Position numbers and translations under genes: made by a program
NCBI GenBank assembly: GCA_902509905.1
Contig: CABWZI010000001.1
Location: 60,554 to 124,553, forward strand
From: an uncultured Gammaproteobacteria bacterium
GTDB taxonomy: Bacteria > Pseudomonadota > Gammaproteobacteria > PS1 > Pseudothioglobaceae
Reading direction: 5' to 3'
Length of the DNA: 64,000 nt
Shown: one piece after another, positions 18,786-27,685 of the stretch
How positions within the stretch are numbered: position 1 is the first letter of the stretch
How the letters are laid out: each line of letters begins with the position of its first letter
Notes under the pieces: model-generated
Database searches by the model: none
What the model was told of the DNA's origin: nothing
Seen by the model: only the letters and a program-made list of their open reading frames with translations

Positions 18786-19379
18786 ATGTTAGCCATGGAT
18801 AAAGTCAATTTTATTTGCATGGAGGATGGCACAGCGGAAGAGTATGCCTTCCTTGATACACTAGAATCTCAATATGTTCAAGACTTACCTTCTAGGCTTA
18901 TTGATGCTCTAAAGGCTTTGGATTCAAGTCTATCAGGCTATCAAATTAGTCGATTAGAACACTCTCTCCAAGGTGCAACTAGAGCACTATTAGCTAAAGA
19001 GGATTTAGAAATGGTGATGGCAGTTTTATTTCATGATATTGGTGACTCTCTTGCACCATACTCGCATTCTGAAATGGCCGCTGCTATTCTAAGGCCATTT
19101 GTTTCAGAGAAAATCTATTGGATTATTAAGCATCATGGAGTATTTCAGATGTACTATTATGCTCATCACTCAGGCGGTGATAGAAATGCCAGAGAGGCAT
19201 TTATTGATCATCCTTGGTATGCTGAAGCAGTAAGGTTTTGTCATGATTATGATCAAAACTGTTTTGATCCCAATTACGATTCAAAGACATTGGAGTTTTT
19301 TATACCTATGGTAAATGAGTTTTTTTCAAGTCCTAAGCTCGATGACCCAGAGAGAGTTGCCAGGTTTGGCCAGGAATAA
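18786..19379 (+). CDS. HD-domain protein, PhnZ/MIOX-like diiron oxygenase candidate
   Basis: A 197-residue HD-superfamily protein. The helix 'RLEHSLQGATRA' with His59 resembles the 'LEHALQ' helix of PhnZ-type mixed-valent diiron oxygenases. Further candidate ligands are His83-Asp84 in 'FHDIGD', His94 in 'YSHSEM', His116/His117 in 'KHHGVFQ' and Asp154 in 'CHDYD'. The extra histidines beyond the HD pair fit a dinuclear metal site. Residues just before the helix differ from the Tyr/Glu loop of PhnZ, so oxygenase chemistry is uncertain and a phosphohydrolase remains possible. It starts 18 bases after soxG, which places it in the sarcosine operon. Confidence 0.7.
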   Translation: MLAMDKVNFICMEDGTAEEYAFLDTLESQYVQDLPSRLIDALKALDSSLSGYQISRLEHSLQGATRALLAKEDLEMVMAVLFHDIGDSLAPYSHSEMAAAILRPFVSEKIYWIIKHHGVFQMYYYAHHSGGDRNAREAFIDHPWYAEAVRFCHDYDQNCFDPNYDSKTLEFFIPMVNEFFSSPKLDDPERVARFGQE

Positions 19380-19394
19380 AGCAGAGAAATATTG

Positions 19395-19907
19395 ATGAAC
19401 TTATTAATAAGTAACTTTTCAGCACGTCAAATCCATTTAATCATTTTCTTGATTGTTGGATCTCTGCTTGGCTATGCTGCTTACAGTATGAAAATTTTAG
19501 GGCTTGAGCCATGTACCCTATGTATTACTCAGCAGTTTTTTTATAGCCTAATCGGATTAAGCTCTTTTGTTTCTTTTTTGCACAACCCAGGCTTCAAAGT
19601 CAGCAGAGTTTATTCGTTTTTTTTATCTCTTTTCGCACTAGCAGGTATTTGGATTTCTGGTCGTCAAGTATGGCTTCAAGGCCTACCTGAAGACGAGGTG
19701 CCATTGTGCGGACCCCCTTTAGAATATATTATTGACGTGTTTCCTTTTGCTGATGTAATAAATGCCTTATTTATGGGCGATGGAAATTGTGCAGAGATAC
19801 CTTGGGAGTTTTTTGGTCTAAGTATGGCTGGATGGTCTCTCGTTTGGTTTGTAATCATATTCTTTTTGAGCCTTTCATCTTTTATTAAATCAAAAGCTTC
19901 AACTTAG
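19395..19907 (+). CDS. dsbB: Disulfide bond formation protein B
   Basis: A 170-residue inner-membrane quinone reductase that reoxidises DsbA. It has four predicted helices. The first periplasmic pair of cysteines is in 'EPCTLCITQQ' and the second is formed by Cys in 'PLCGPP' and 'GNCAEIPW', as in the family. I chose the ATG at 19395; the codon before it is an in-frame TTG. It follows the HD protein by 15 bases and may be read from the sox transcript, although no functional link is known. Confidence 0.9.
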   Translation: MNLLISNFSARQIHLIIFLIVGSLLGYAAYSMKILGLEPCTLCITQQFFYSLIGLSSFVSFLHNPGFKVSRVYSFFLSLFALAGIWISGRQVWLQGLPEDEVPLCGPPLEYIIDVFPFADVINALFMGDGNCAEIPWEFFGLSMAGWSLVWFVIIFFLSLSSFIKSKAST

Positions 19908-19989
19908 ATTTCTGTAAGTATTACGCATTTCCAAATTGATTTATTCTATGGTAAGATTTGTAGGAAGTGGGGTAAGTTATTTTTAAGAT

Positions 19990-21126
19990 TTGGCTGATTT
20001 TAAAGAAACAGTAAGCACGCTATTAGAGTCAGTTGATATTCAGGTCAACGGCACTCGTCCATTTGATATCCAAGTACACAATAAACTTTTCTATTCCCGA
20101 GTCTTATCTGGCAAGTCGTTGGGGCTCGGGGAAAGTTATATGGATGGTTGGTGGGACTGTGAGGCATTAGACCAATTTTGTTATCAGATGCTATGGGGCC
20201 GGATTGATAAACAAATAAAAATTAAAAATCCAGCCTTTCTTTTACATGTTTTAAGAGCTTATTTTTTAAATGCTCAGTCAAAAAAGCGTGCCTATATTGT
20301 TGGCAAAGAGCATTATGATACTGGCAATGATTTATTTGCTTTAATGCTTGACCAAAGAATGATTTACTCTTGTGGTTATTGGGATGGTGCAAATAATTTG
20401 GATCAAGCACAGGTCAATAAATTAGACCTCGTCTGCAGAAAACTGCATCTAAAGGCAGGAATGAAAGTACTCGAAATTGGCTCTGGATGGGGAGGCTTTG
20501 CGAAGTATGCAGCTGAAAACTATGGCGTGAGTGTCCATGGAGTAACAGTGTCCAAGGAGCAAATGGAATATGCACAAGAATCTTGCAAGGGTTTAGACAC
20601 CTCATTTGAATTAAAAGACTATAGGGATTTATATGGCGCCTATGATGCAATAGTTTCAATAGGAATGTTTGAGCATGTGGGATATAAAAACTACAGAGAT
20701 TATATGCAGGTTGCTCGAAGATGTTTAGACGATAACGGGCTTTTTTTGCTACATACAATTGGCAGGAACACACCTTCAAGATCGACAGACCCATGGACCA
20801 ATAAATACATATTCCCAAATGGTATGATTCCATCACCAGCACAGATAAGTAAATCTGCTCAAGGGTTGTTCGTTATAGAAGATTGGCATAATTTTGGGCA
20901 AGACTATGATCCAACCCTTATGGCTTGGAATGAAAATTTTCAAAAAAACTATGATGGTTTGAAGGATAAATACGATGAAAGATTCAAGCGGATGTGGGAG
21001 TATTACCTCTTGATGTGTGCAGGTACATTTCGCTCTAGAAGAAATCAGTTATGGCAATTAGTCCTGTCAAAAAAAGGTTTAAAAGGTGGCTACTCATATC
21101 AAAACGCCCACAGACTTAATCCATAA
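19990..21126 (+). CDS. cfa: Cyclopropane-fatty-acyl-phospholipid synthase
   Basis: A 378-residue SAM-dependent enzyme that adds a methylene bridge to unsaturated acyl chains of membrane phospholipids. It has the N-terminal 'SLGLGESYMDGWWDC', 'YSCGYWDGANNLDQAQ' (about 119-134), the SAM motif 'VLEIGSGWGGFAKYA' near 160, and the C-terminal 'GTFRSRRNQLWQ'. Length matches E. coli Cfa. The start is a TTG at 19990; no in-frame ATG gives the expected N-terminus and the frame is closed upstream. Its 3' end overlaps the convergent thiE gene by 11 bases. Confidence 0.93.
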   Translation: MADFKETVSTLLESVDIQVNGTRPFDIQVHNKLFYSRVLSGKSLGLGESYMDGWWDCEALDQFCYQMLWGRIDKQIKIKNPAFLLHVLRAYFLNAQSKKRAYIVGKEHYDTGNDLFALMLDQRMIYSCGYWDGANNLDQAQVNKLDLVCRKLHLKAGMKVLEIGSGWGGFAKYAAENYGVSVHGVTVSKEQMEYAQESCKGLDTSFELKDYRDLYGAYDAIVSIGMFEHVGYKNYRDYMQVARRCLDDNGLFLLHTIGRNTPSRSTDPWTNKYIFPNGMIPSPAQISKSAQGLFVIEDWHNFGQDYDPTLMAWNENFQKNYDGLKDKYDERFKRMWEYYLLMCAGTFRSRRNQLWQLVLSKKGLKGGYSYQNAHRLNP

Positions 21127-21688
21127 ATAGACCTTCAATCATTGCAACCGAGCTGCATCCAGATTGGTATACGACATGTTGATTTGTTAGGTTGATGCCA
21201 CCAATACCTACGATGGGAATACTAATAAATTTTTTGATTTCTTCAACTTTAGTGAGAGGGCAATGAGTAGCATTGGGCTTAGTGCTTGATTTAAAGATAG
21301 CACCTAGTGCAACGTAGTCAGCACCATTTTGTTCTGCTTTAATTGCAAGCTCCAAACTATTATGGCATGTCACACCAATAATAAAATGATTGCCCAGTCT
21401 CTCTCTGGCAGATTTTGCATCCATATCATTTTGGCCAAGATGAATGCCATGAGCACCTATATTCTCACAAAGGTTCACATCATCATTGACTATAAATAAA
21501 GTATTATGTTCTATGCATAGATTAAGTAGTTTTTTTGCTTCTTCGACCTTGTGTTCTATGTCGACTGCTTTTCTGCGATACTGGAGAATATTGATATGAT
21601 GTTTTTTTATGGCATTCTCAATAATGTCTATGTTAAGGTTTTTGTCTGGTGTAATTCCGTACAATCCTTGTATTCTTTGATTTAGCAT
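21116..21688 (-). CDS. thiE: Thiamine-phosphate synthase
   Basis: A 190-residue TIM-barrel enzyme that joins HMP-pyrophosphate and thiazole phosphate. It shows 'GLYGITPD', 'LQYRRK', 'FIVNDDVNLCENIGAHGIHLGQNDM', and 'GADYVALGAIFKS', as well as the phosphate loop 'PIVGIGGI'. The ATG at 21688 gives the normal N-terminus; an upstream ATG at 21721 would add 11 residues that overlap lptC. The chosen start lies 3 bases from the divergent lptC start, so control regions must lie inside the opposing gene. No other thiamine genes are nearby. Confidence 0.9.
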   Translation of the reverse strand: MLNQRIQGLYGITPDKNLNIDIIENAIKKHHINILQYRRKAVDIEHKVEEAKKLLNLCIEHNTLFIVNDDVNLCENIGAHGIHLGQNDMDAKSARERLGNHFIIGVTCHNSLELAIKAEQNGADYVALGAIFKSSTKPNATHCPLTKVEEIKKFISIPIVGIGGINLTNQHVVYQSGCSSVAMIEGLFMD

Positions 21689-21691
21689 AGT

Positions 21692-22642
21692 ATGGGACTT
21701 TTTCGATCTAAGAAAATTCAATCACTTCTGATTTTCATTATAGCCGTGGTGGCGATTCTTTGGATATTTCAAAAAAATTTGATGAATATCTTTGTTTTTA
21801 GTCAACCGTCCCCCAATGAAGAAGTTGTTGAATCTCAGAATACAGACATACCCTATCTTGAAAAAATAGATAATTTTATTATCAAGGAGTATTCAAATAA
21901 CCAGGTTTTATTGCATACTATTGAAGCAGACGTTTATAAAAGTTTTAAGAATGCCCCTGTTCAGCTTGAAACTGTAAAAGTAACTACTTTTGATGAATTG
22001 CAAAATAAAAATCTAACTTTGAAGTCTGATCGTGCAGTTATTTTTAAATCAGGTGCGATTCATTTTATAGACCAGGTAGAAATTAAAACTATGAGCGGCA
22101 TTTCTCATGAGATTGATACCGAGCTTTTAATTGTTAAAGATGGGCAAATTAATAGCAACCGCAGAATTGTATATTTAGGTGAGACTGCAAAAATTATTGC
22201 AGAGGGTATGGATATGGATCTTGATAGAGATATAATGAATTTAAATGGTGAAGTTCAAATTCTCCAGGATACAGGTGCAACAATTGATACTAAGGATTTA
22301 TTAATCAATCAGGAAGGTGGCGTCAAAAAATATGTTAGCAAGAAGCCTACTGTCTACCGATCAAATCAAAATATTGTAAATGCAGACAAGGGCATAGATG
22401 TAGATATGAATTCAAAATTAACAAAACTTCTTGGGAATGTTGATATTTTGGACGGTTCAGGAGGTTCACTTAAGAGCTATGATTTGATAATTGATCAGTC
22501 AAATGGAGGTGAAATTTTTATGTCTGATTCTCTAAGCCGTTTTAAATCTAGCACTGTTGACATAAAGTCAAAAAAAATGCATTATGATGCTATTTCAAAG
22601 AAACTTAAATTAATGGATGAGGTTGTTGCTGTTTATGAATAA
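21692..22642 (+). CDS. lptC: LptC-like LPS transport protein with extended C-terminal domain
   Basis: A 316-residue bitopic periplasmic protein. A single transmembrane helix at about 10-28 follows 'GLFRSKK'. A beta-rich LptC domain follows, with 'TLKSDRAVIFKSGAIHF' and 'LNLNGEVQI'-type repeats. LptC normally has about 190 residues and bridges LptF/G to LptA in LPS export. Here about 120 extra residues ('VDIKSKKMHYDA', 'LLGNVDI') look like further OstA/LptA-type beta strands. The stop overlaps the lptA start by 8 bases. LptB, KdsC and KdsD genes that often adjoin it are absent. Confidence 0.82.
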   Translation: MGLFRSKKIQSLLIFIIAVVAILWIFQKNLMNIFVFSQPSPNEEVVESQNTDIPYLEKIDNFIIKEYSNNQVLLHTIEADVYKSFKNAPVQLETVKVTTFDELQNKNLTLKSDRAVIFKSGAIHFIDQVEIKTMSGISHEIDTELLIVKDGQINSNRRIVYLGETAKIIAEGMDMDLDRDIMNLNGEVQILQDTGATIDTKDLLINQEGGVKKYVSKKPTVYRSNQNIVNADKGIDVDMNSKLTKLLGNVDILDGSGGSLKSYDLIIDQSNGGEIFMSDSLSRFKSSTVDIKSKKMHYDAISKKLKLMDEVVAVYE

Positions 22643-23120
22643 ATTGATTTTACTAATGGCTATATTTTGCTCAACTTTTGTATTTGCTTTGTCTGAGGAT
22701 GCTGAACAGCCAATTGAGATTGAGGCTGAATCAGTTATGGTTGATGAGACAACTGGATTTAATGAGTTCATTGGTGATGCTGAAGTAAAGCAAGGCTCTT
22801 TGGTAATGACAGCTGACATCATTCAAGTTCAGACCAATGCTGATGGAGTGGAGACCATGATTGCTAAAGGCACTCTTGACAAACCTGCAAAGTATATTCA
22901 AAGTCAAGAAAATCAGGCGCGATTCATTGAGGCTACTGCAACTTTAATTACTTATGATGTTAATGAGGGCATGATCTTTCTAGTTGGTAATGCATATCTA
23001 GTCCAAGGCTTTGATTCATTCAGTGGGGATTCTTTAACATATGACATCAATAATGATAAAGTCCTAGTTAAGGGCTCTGAAGATGGGACTAAAAGAGTCA
23101 AGTTTAAGATTGACTTATAG
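22635..23120 (+). CDS. lptA: LptA-like periplasmic LPS transport protein
   Basis: A 161-residue protein with a signal peptide ('MNKLILLMAIFCSTFVFA', cleavage probably after residue 18) and an OstA/LptA domain: 'PIEIEAESVMVDE', 'FIGDAEVKQGSLVMTAD', 'GNAYLVQGFDSFSGDSLTYD'. LptA forms the periplasmic bridge that carries LPS from LptC to LptD. I chose the ATG at 22635, which places the signal peptide at the N-terminus and overlaps lptC by 8 bases; upstream in-frame starts would extend it unnaturally. It faces adk with a 9-base gap and no clear terminator. Confidence 0.9.
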   Translation: MNKLILLMAIFCSTFVFALSEDAEQPIEIEAESVMVDETTGFNEFIGDAEVKQGSLVMTADIIQVQTNADGVETMIAKGTLDKPAKYIQSQENQARFIEATATLITYDVNEGMIFLVGNAYLVQGFDSFSGDSLTYDINNDKVLVKGSEDGTKRVKFKIDL

Positions 23121-23129
23121 AGTCGTTTG

Positions 23130-23783
23130 TTAACTTACTAATGCGGTTGAAATTCTATCTTTAACCTCTTCCAGAGTGCCAACGCCATTAATAGCAATGA
23201 ATTTAGTGCCAGTTTCGGGGTTATCTGCGTCAGTCCGATAGTACTTGACTAATGGTTCAGTTTGTTTATGGTAAATTTTAAGTCGACCTCTGACGATCTC
23301 TTCATTATCATCAACACGCTGAATTAGTTCACCTCCAGTAATGTCATCTTTGTTGGGTTCTTGAGGTGGATTAAATTTAATGTGGTATGTCCTTCCGGAA
23401 GATAAATGAACACGACGACCAGACATTCGCTCGACGATATCATCATCAGGAACTTTCACTTCAACACAATAGTTGATTTTTATGCCTTCAAGTTTAAGAG
23501 CATTGGCTTGATTAATGGTTCTAGGAAATCCATCAAGTAAATAACCATTGTGACAATCAGGCAAATGAATTCTTTCTTTAACCAAAGAAATAATCAATTC
23601 ATCAGATACAAGATTCCCAGCATCAATTGTTTTTTTTGCTTCCAGGCCTATCGGTGAGCCAGCATTGACTGCTGCACGCAGCATATCACCAGTCGAAATC
23701 TGAGGTATATTAAACTTTTCACAAATATGTGCCGCCTGAGTGCCTTTTCCAGCACCAGGGGGTCCTAACAAAATAATATTCAT
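23130..23783 (-). CDS. adk: Adenylate kinase
   Basis: A 217-residue enzyme converting ATP and AMP to two ADP. The P-loop '[11 protein letters not shown]' is at residues 7-17, 'STGDMLR' binds AMP, 'DGFPRT' is near residue 84, and the long LID region runs from '[12 protein letters not shown]' to 'RVDDNEE'. No zinc-binding cysteines are present in the LID, as usual in gammaproteobacteria. It starts 15 bases after the pfp stop and is probably cotranscribed with pfp, which pairs two adenylate/phosphate-economy enzymes. Confidence 0.97.
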   Translation of the reverse strand: MNIILLGPPGAGKGTQAAHICEKFNIPQISTGDMLRAAVNAGSPIGLEAKKTIDAGNLVSDELIISLVKERIHLPDCHNGYLLDGFPRTINQANALKLEGIKINYCVEVKVPDDDIVERMSGRRVHLSSGRTYHIKFNPPQEPNKDDITGGELIQRVDDNEEIVRGRLKIYHKQTEPLVKYYRTDADNPETGTKFIAINGVGTLEEVKDRISTALVS

Positions 23784-23798
23784 ATGAACGCCTTTTAT

Positions 23799-25043
23799 TT
23801 ACACTTCAAAGGGGGGCAACTTTTTGCTTACCTTTGTTTTTTTCATTACGACATATTCTGGCAAACCATTATTATACGGTGGATAATTCTCACCTTCAAT
23901 AAGTGGAAGTAAATATTCGCGACATGAATCAGTTATAGAAAATCCATCTTTTGAAATAAAATTTTCAGGCATCATTTTTTCCACATTTGCGATGTCCTTT
24001 AATTCGCCATAGCCAATTTCCCATTGGTATGGGTTACTTGATTTTCTAACAATAGAAGGCATGATTGAATTCTTCCCATCTAGGGCCATTTCTACCGCAG
24101 CTTTTCCAAGAGCGTAGGCTTGTTCTACATCAGAGTTAGAAGCTAAATGTCTTGCTGAACGTTGCAGATAGTCAGCAACAGCCCAGTGAAACTTATAGCC
24201 CAGAGATTTTTTAATGATATTCGCAACAACAGGCGCCGCTCCTCCAAGTTGAGCATGTCCAAAATCGTCTCGAGTACCCTGTTCTGCTAGGAAAGAGCCA
24301 TTAGGCCACTTTGTTCCTTCAGATACAACTATGGTGCAATATCCAAATTCTTTTACATTTTTGTCGACCTTAGCTAAAAATTTCTCTTCGTTAAAATCAA
24401 CCTCAGGAAACAAAATTACTACTGGTATTGAAGAGTCTACTAACCCTCCTGCTGCTGCAATCCAGCCAGCATGGCGGCCCATGACTTCTAATACAAAGAT
24501 TTTTGTTGAAGTTGCTGCCATTGATGCTACATCAAAACTTGCCTCCATTGTTGAAACGGCAATATATTTTGCTACTGAACCAAATCCAGGGCAGTTGTCA
24601 GTTACTGGAAGGTCATTGTCTACAGTTTTGGGTATATGAATTGCCTGAATCGGATAACCCATACTTTCAGATAATTGAGAAACTTTTAAGCAAGTATCTG
24701 CTGAGTCACCCCCGCCATTATAAAAAAAATAACCAATATTATGAGCTTTAAAGACGTCTATTAGGCGTTCATATTCAGCTCTATTGGCCTCGAGTGATTT
24801 CATCTTATAGCGACAAGACCCAAAACCACCTGACGGTGTGTGATTAAGTGCCGCAATATCAGTATCTGATTCTAATGAGGTATCAATTAGGTTTTCAGTT
24901 AAAGCCCCAATGATTCCATTCTCTCCAGCATAAACTGTACCAATTTTGTCAGAATGTTTTCGAGCGGTTTCAATCACTCCACTGGCTGAAGCATTAATTA
25001 CAGCAGTTACTCCTCCAGATTGAGCATAAAAGGCATTTTTCAT
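23799..25043 (-). CDS. pfp: Pyrophosphate-dependent 6-phosphofructokinase
   Basis: A 414-residue phosphofructokinase that uses PPi for the reversible conversion of fructose 6-phosphate to fructose 1,6-bisphosphate. 'GGGDSAD' replaces the ATP-type 'GGDGS', which marks PPi use in this family. 'PKTVDNDLP' holds the catalytic aspartate, and 'EVMGRHAGWIA' binds the sugar phosphate. A reversible PPi enzyme can serve both glycolysis and gluconeogenesis, and it saves ATP. It has its own 241-base upstream region and precedes adk. Confidence 0.93.
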   Translation of the reverse strand: MKNAFYAQSGGVTAVINASASGVIETARKHSDKIGTVYAGENGIIGALTENLIDTSLESDTDIAALNHTPSGGFGSCRYKMKSLEANRAEYERLIDVFKAHNIGYFFYNGGGDSADTCLKVSQLSESMGYPIQAIHIPKTVDNDLPVTDNCPGFGSVAKYIAVSTMEASFDVASMAATSTKIFVLEVMGRHAGWIAAAGGLVDSSIPVVILFPEVDFNEEKFLAKVDKNVKEFGYCTIVVSEGTKWPNGSFLAEQGTRDDFGHAQLGGAAPVVANIIKKSLGYKFHWAVADYLQRSARHLASNSDVEQAYALGKAAVEMALDGKNSIMPSIVRKSSNPYQWEIGYGELKDIANVEKMMPENFISKDGFSITDSCREYLLPLIEGENYPPYNNGLPEYVVMKKTKVSKKLPPFEV

Positions 25044-25284
25044 AATAATTTAGTTATTAAAGGTTAAGATTCAAGTATGCAAATTTGACTATCGCATACA
25101 GATGCACTTCAGATTTATTAAAAAAGTATAACATTTGGTATGGATACAGTATTCAATAATTCTAAAGTATTGTTTAATTATATTAAGTTAGAATTTTCTA
25201 GTTAAAAAAAATATTTTAGAATCTAAGCTAGAGTAGATTGTTACAAATTGTTTCATAGGAAATGGTAATTAAAATGACGATTAC
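25044..25284. other. AT-rich intergenic region upstream of pfp
   Basis: A 241-base gap between the pfp start and the end of the yrfG-like gene, both on the minus strand. I see no coding frame and no tRNA. On the minus strand an extended -10 (TGTTATACT, 25125-25133) about 80 bases before pfp is the best promoter candidate. The rest is very AT-rich. Confidence 0.45.
25125..25133 (-). promoter_or_regulatory. Extended -10 promoter element candidate for pfp-adk
   Basis: TGTTATACT on the minus strand fits the extended -10 form (TGnTATAAT) with one mismatch. A TTGAAT lies upstream but at 20 bases rather than 17. The element would give a leader of about 75 bases. Confidence 0.3.
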
Positions 25285-25968
25285 TTAATGTGGCATAGCC
25301 TCACCAAAGTTTTCAATATTTCTAAAGCCTGGCACATTTTTTTTCACAATCTTAGTACTTGGCTTACTGATTGCAATAACATTTTGAATTTTAAATTTGG
25401 CAGCCGCCTCTAAAACATCTAGAGAATCATCAAAGAAAATTGACCTTTCTTTATTGAAATCGATTTGCTTGTCTAGCTCTTTCCAAAATTTTTGCTGTTG
25501 TTTTGGAACTCCAAAGTCATGTGATGAAATAATTTCATCAAAAAAACCTTCGATTTTAGACATTTTCATTTTAAGTTTAATGCCTTTTCTATGGGCATTT
25601 GTAACTAAATAAATACGCTTATTTTTATCTTTTGCACGTTGAAGAAAAGTTAAGGCATGATCATGAACTTGAATCAGATGTGAGATGTCAGTCTTTAGTT
25701 TCATAATATCTAATTCAAGTTGTTTTTCCCAATAATCCAAGCAATACCAGGTAAGCTTCCCTTCTTGAGAATTAATCTTTGATATGATTATTTCTTTAGC
25801 TGTCTTAAAGTCGATGTGATTTTGTTTTGAGTAAACCTGGGGAATATATTCCAACCAAAACTCTAAATCAAAGTTTAAATCTAAGATAGTTCCGTCAAGG
25901 TCTAGCAAGATTGTATCAATTTGATTCCAATCCAGGCTAATATTATTTTCTTCGCCAAGTTGTTCCAT
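25285..25968 (-). CDS. yrfG: HAD-family GMP/IMP nucleotidase-like phosphatase (YrfG-like)
   Basis: A 227-residue haloacid-dehalogenase phosphatase. Motif I is '[13 protein letters not shown]' (about 23-35), motif II 'LVTNAHRKG', and motif III/IV '[11 protein letters not shown]' and '[13 protein letters not shown]'. The sequence pattern matches E. coli YrfG, a purine mononucleotide 5'-phosphatase. The start at 25968 lies inside the 3' end of cysS (26-base overlap on the same strand), so it is translated from the cysS message. Substrate preference is assumed from the family. Confidence 0.8.
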   Translation of the reverse strand: MEQLGEENNISLDWNQIDTILLDLDGTILDLNFDLEFWLEYIPQVYSKQNHIDFKTAKEIIISKINSQEGKLTWYCLDYWEKQLELDIMKLKTDISHLIQVHDHALTFLQRAKDKNKRIYLVTNAHRKGIKLKMKMSKIEGFFDEIISSHDFGVPKQQQKFWKELDKQIDFNKERSIFFDDSLDVLEAAAKFKIQNVIAISKPSTKIVKKNVPGFRNIENFGEAMPH

Positions 25969-27325
25969 TTATGCTGTCTTCGAGGATAATACCCAGCTCC
26001 AAAAGCTCATCTCTGATTTGGTCTGACATAGTAAAGTCTTTAGAGTTTCTTGCAGCCTCTCTTTGGTTAATTTTTTTAGAGATTTCAGATTCAGACAACT
26101 CCGATCCTCGTTTCAAGTATTCATCAGCATTATAATTAAGAATACCAAGGTTATTTCCGAGCTGGACAAGTTGACTCGATAGTGTGTTCGCTTTATTTGG
26201 GTTGGCTGCTCGTTCAATATTGATTTGTTTAGCAATTTCAAAAAGTACACTTAGGGCCATAGGTGTATTGAAATCATCATTTAAAGCTGCATTAAATCTT
26301 GCTTCATAGTCAACCTCAAGAAGTGACGAATCTACAGAATTATGATTTAGGCCTTTTATGGCGTTATAAAGTCTAATTAAAGCTGATTGAGCGCTCTCAA
26401 TGTTTGTTTCACTATAGTTTAAAGGCGAACGGTAGTGGCTACTTATAAGAAAATATCTTAGGGCTTCTCCATCATATTTTTTTAATACATCACGAATAGT
26501 AAAAAAATTATTGAGAGACTTGCTCATCTTTTCGTCATCAATATTAACAAAACCAACATGCATCCAAGTATTTACAAATGTACAATTATTGGCGCCTTCA
26601 GATTGGGCAATTTCATTTTCATGATGCGGAAATGTCAAGTCCATGCCGCCACCATGTATGTCGAAATGATTCGAAATAAAATGATTAGACATTGCAGAGC
26701 ACTCAATATGCCAACCAGGCCTACCATTACCCCAGGGTGACGGCCAGCTGGGTTCGCCAGATTTAGCTTTTTTCCAAAGAACAAAATCAAGAGGATCTTT
26801 TTTATGGTTTTCAACATCAACCCTTGCACCAGCTACTAGGTCATCTAAGTTTTTTCCAGATAGTTTCCCGTATTCTTTAAATTTTCTTACTGAATAAAAT
26901 ACGTCACCATTGGTTCCTTGATACGCCAATCCTTTTTTTGATAAAGATTCAATCATATCAATCATCTTGTCAATCGAATCAGTAGCCCTAGGCTCAATAT
27001 CTGGACTCAGGACTCCCAAAGACTGTTCATCTTCATGCATCGCATCAATAAACCTATTAGTTAAGGAGTAAATATCCTCATTATTTTCAATAGCCCTTGT
27101 GATGATCTTGTCATCAATATCTGTGATATTCCTGACATACTTTACATTAGGAAAGTTTCGTCTCAAATGCCTTGTTATGACATCAAACATCACCATAACT
27201 CTAGCATGACCCATATGGCATAGGTCATAAACGGTCATACCACAAACATAAATTCCAACTTGGTTCGCATCAATAGGTTGAAACTCTTCCTTTTGATTGT
27301 TGAGAGTGTTATAAATTTTGAGCAT
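25943..27325 (-). CDS. cysS: Cysteinyl-tRNA synthetase
   Basis: A 460-residue class I aminoacyl-tRNA synthetase. '[17 protein letters not shown]' contains the zinc cysteine and the HIGH-type motif (HMGH), '[14 protein letters not shown]' supplies further zinc ligands, and 'KMSKSLNNF' is the KMSKS loop. Length is normal for the family. It is divergent from the rubredoxin gene with 158 bases between them, and overlaps the downstream yrfG-like gene by 26 bases. Confidence 0.97.
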   Translation of the reverse strand: MLKIYNTLNNQKEEFQPIDANQVGIYVCGMTVYDLCHMGHARVMVMFDVITRHLRRNFPNVKYVRNITDIDDKIITRAIENNEDIYSLTNRFIDAMHEDEQSLGVLSPDIEPRATDSIDKMIDMIESLSKKGLAYQGTNGDVFYSVRKFKEYGKLSGKNLDDLVAGARVDVENHKKDPLDFVLWKKAKSGEPSWPSPWGNGRPGWHIECSAMSNHFISNHFDIHGGGMDLTFPHHENEIAQSEGANNCTFVNTWMHVGFVNIDDEKMSKSLNNFFTIRDVLKKYDGEALRYFLISSHYRSPLNYSETNIESAQSALIRLYNAIKGLNHNSVDSSLLEVDYEARFNAALNDDFNTPMALSVLFEIAKQINIERAANPNKANTLSSQLVQLGNNLGILNYNADEYLKRGSELSESEISKKINQREAARNSKDFTMSDQIRDELLELGIILEDSINGTTWRRK

Positions 27326-27423
27326 TGCAATATTTTATACTGTATTTTGTAATATCACTTATATTAGTTTTGATGATGAAAGTAGCTATCAATTTTGATT
27401 ATCAATTTATGATTAACAAAATG

Positions 27424-27429
27424 TATAAT
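27424..27429 (+). promoter_or_regulatory. Consensus -10 hexamer upstream of rubredoxin
   Basis: A perfect TATAAT lies 54 bases before the rubredoxin ATG. The -35 position (ATCAAT at 17-base spacing) is poor. The site sits in the divergent cysS/rubredoxin region and is the best promoter candidate for rubredoxin-leuB. Confidence 0.35.
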
Positions 27430-27483
27430 CACCTTGCAAAGGAATTGAACAGCATTAATAACTTTTCCTGTTAAAAACTTATT

Positions 27484-27648
27484 ATGAAAAAATTTCAATG
27501 CACCATGTGTGGATGGATCTATGACGAAGAGAAAGGGGCTCCAGATGAAGGAATTGATCCTAGAACGACCTGGTCCGATGTTCCTGAAGACTGGGAGTGT
27601 CCAGTTTGTGGATCAGGCAAGGAAGATTTCGATATGGTTGAAATATAA
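27484..27648 (+). CDS. Rubredoxin
   Basis: A 54-residue single-iron electron carrier. The two Cys-x-x-Cys knuckles are 'CTMCGWIYD' (residues 6-14) and 'CPVCGSGKEDF' (39-49), with 'GAPDEGIDP' and 'WSDVPEDWECP' between them as in classical rubredoxins. The ATG at 27484 is the only sensible start. leuB begins 37 bases downstream. The rubrerythrin at 51339-51758 lacks a rubredoxin domain, so this protein is a possible electron donor to it; other partners such as alkane-hydroxylase-type or NADH-dependent reductases are not in the window. Confidence 0.95.
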   Translation: MKKFQCTMCGWIYDEEKGAPDEGIDPRTTWSDVPEDWECPVCGSGKEDFDMVEI

Positions 27649-27685
27649 CTACATCTAATTTATAAACGTATATTAGGAAACTAAA

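Noticed and set aside
21689..21721. Upstream thiE start adding 11 residues
   Set aside because: It would overlap lptC and precede the normal ThiE N-terminus; the ATG at 21688 fits homologues better.
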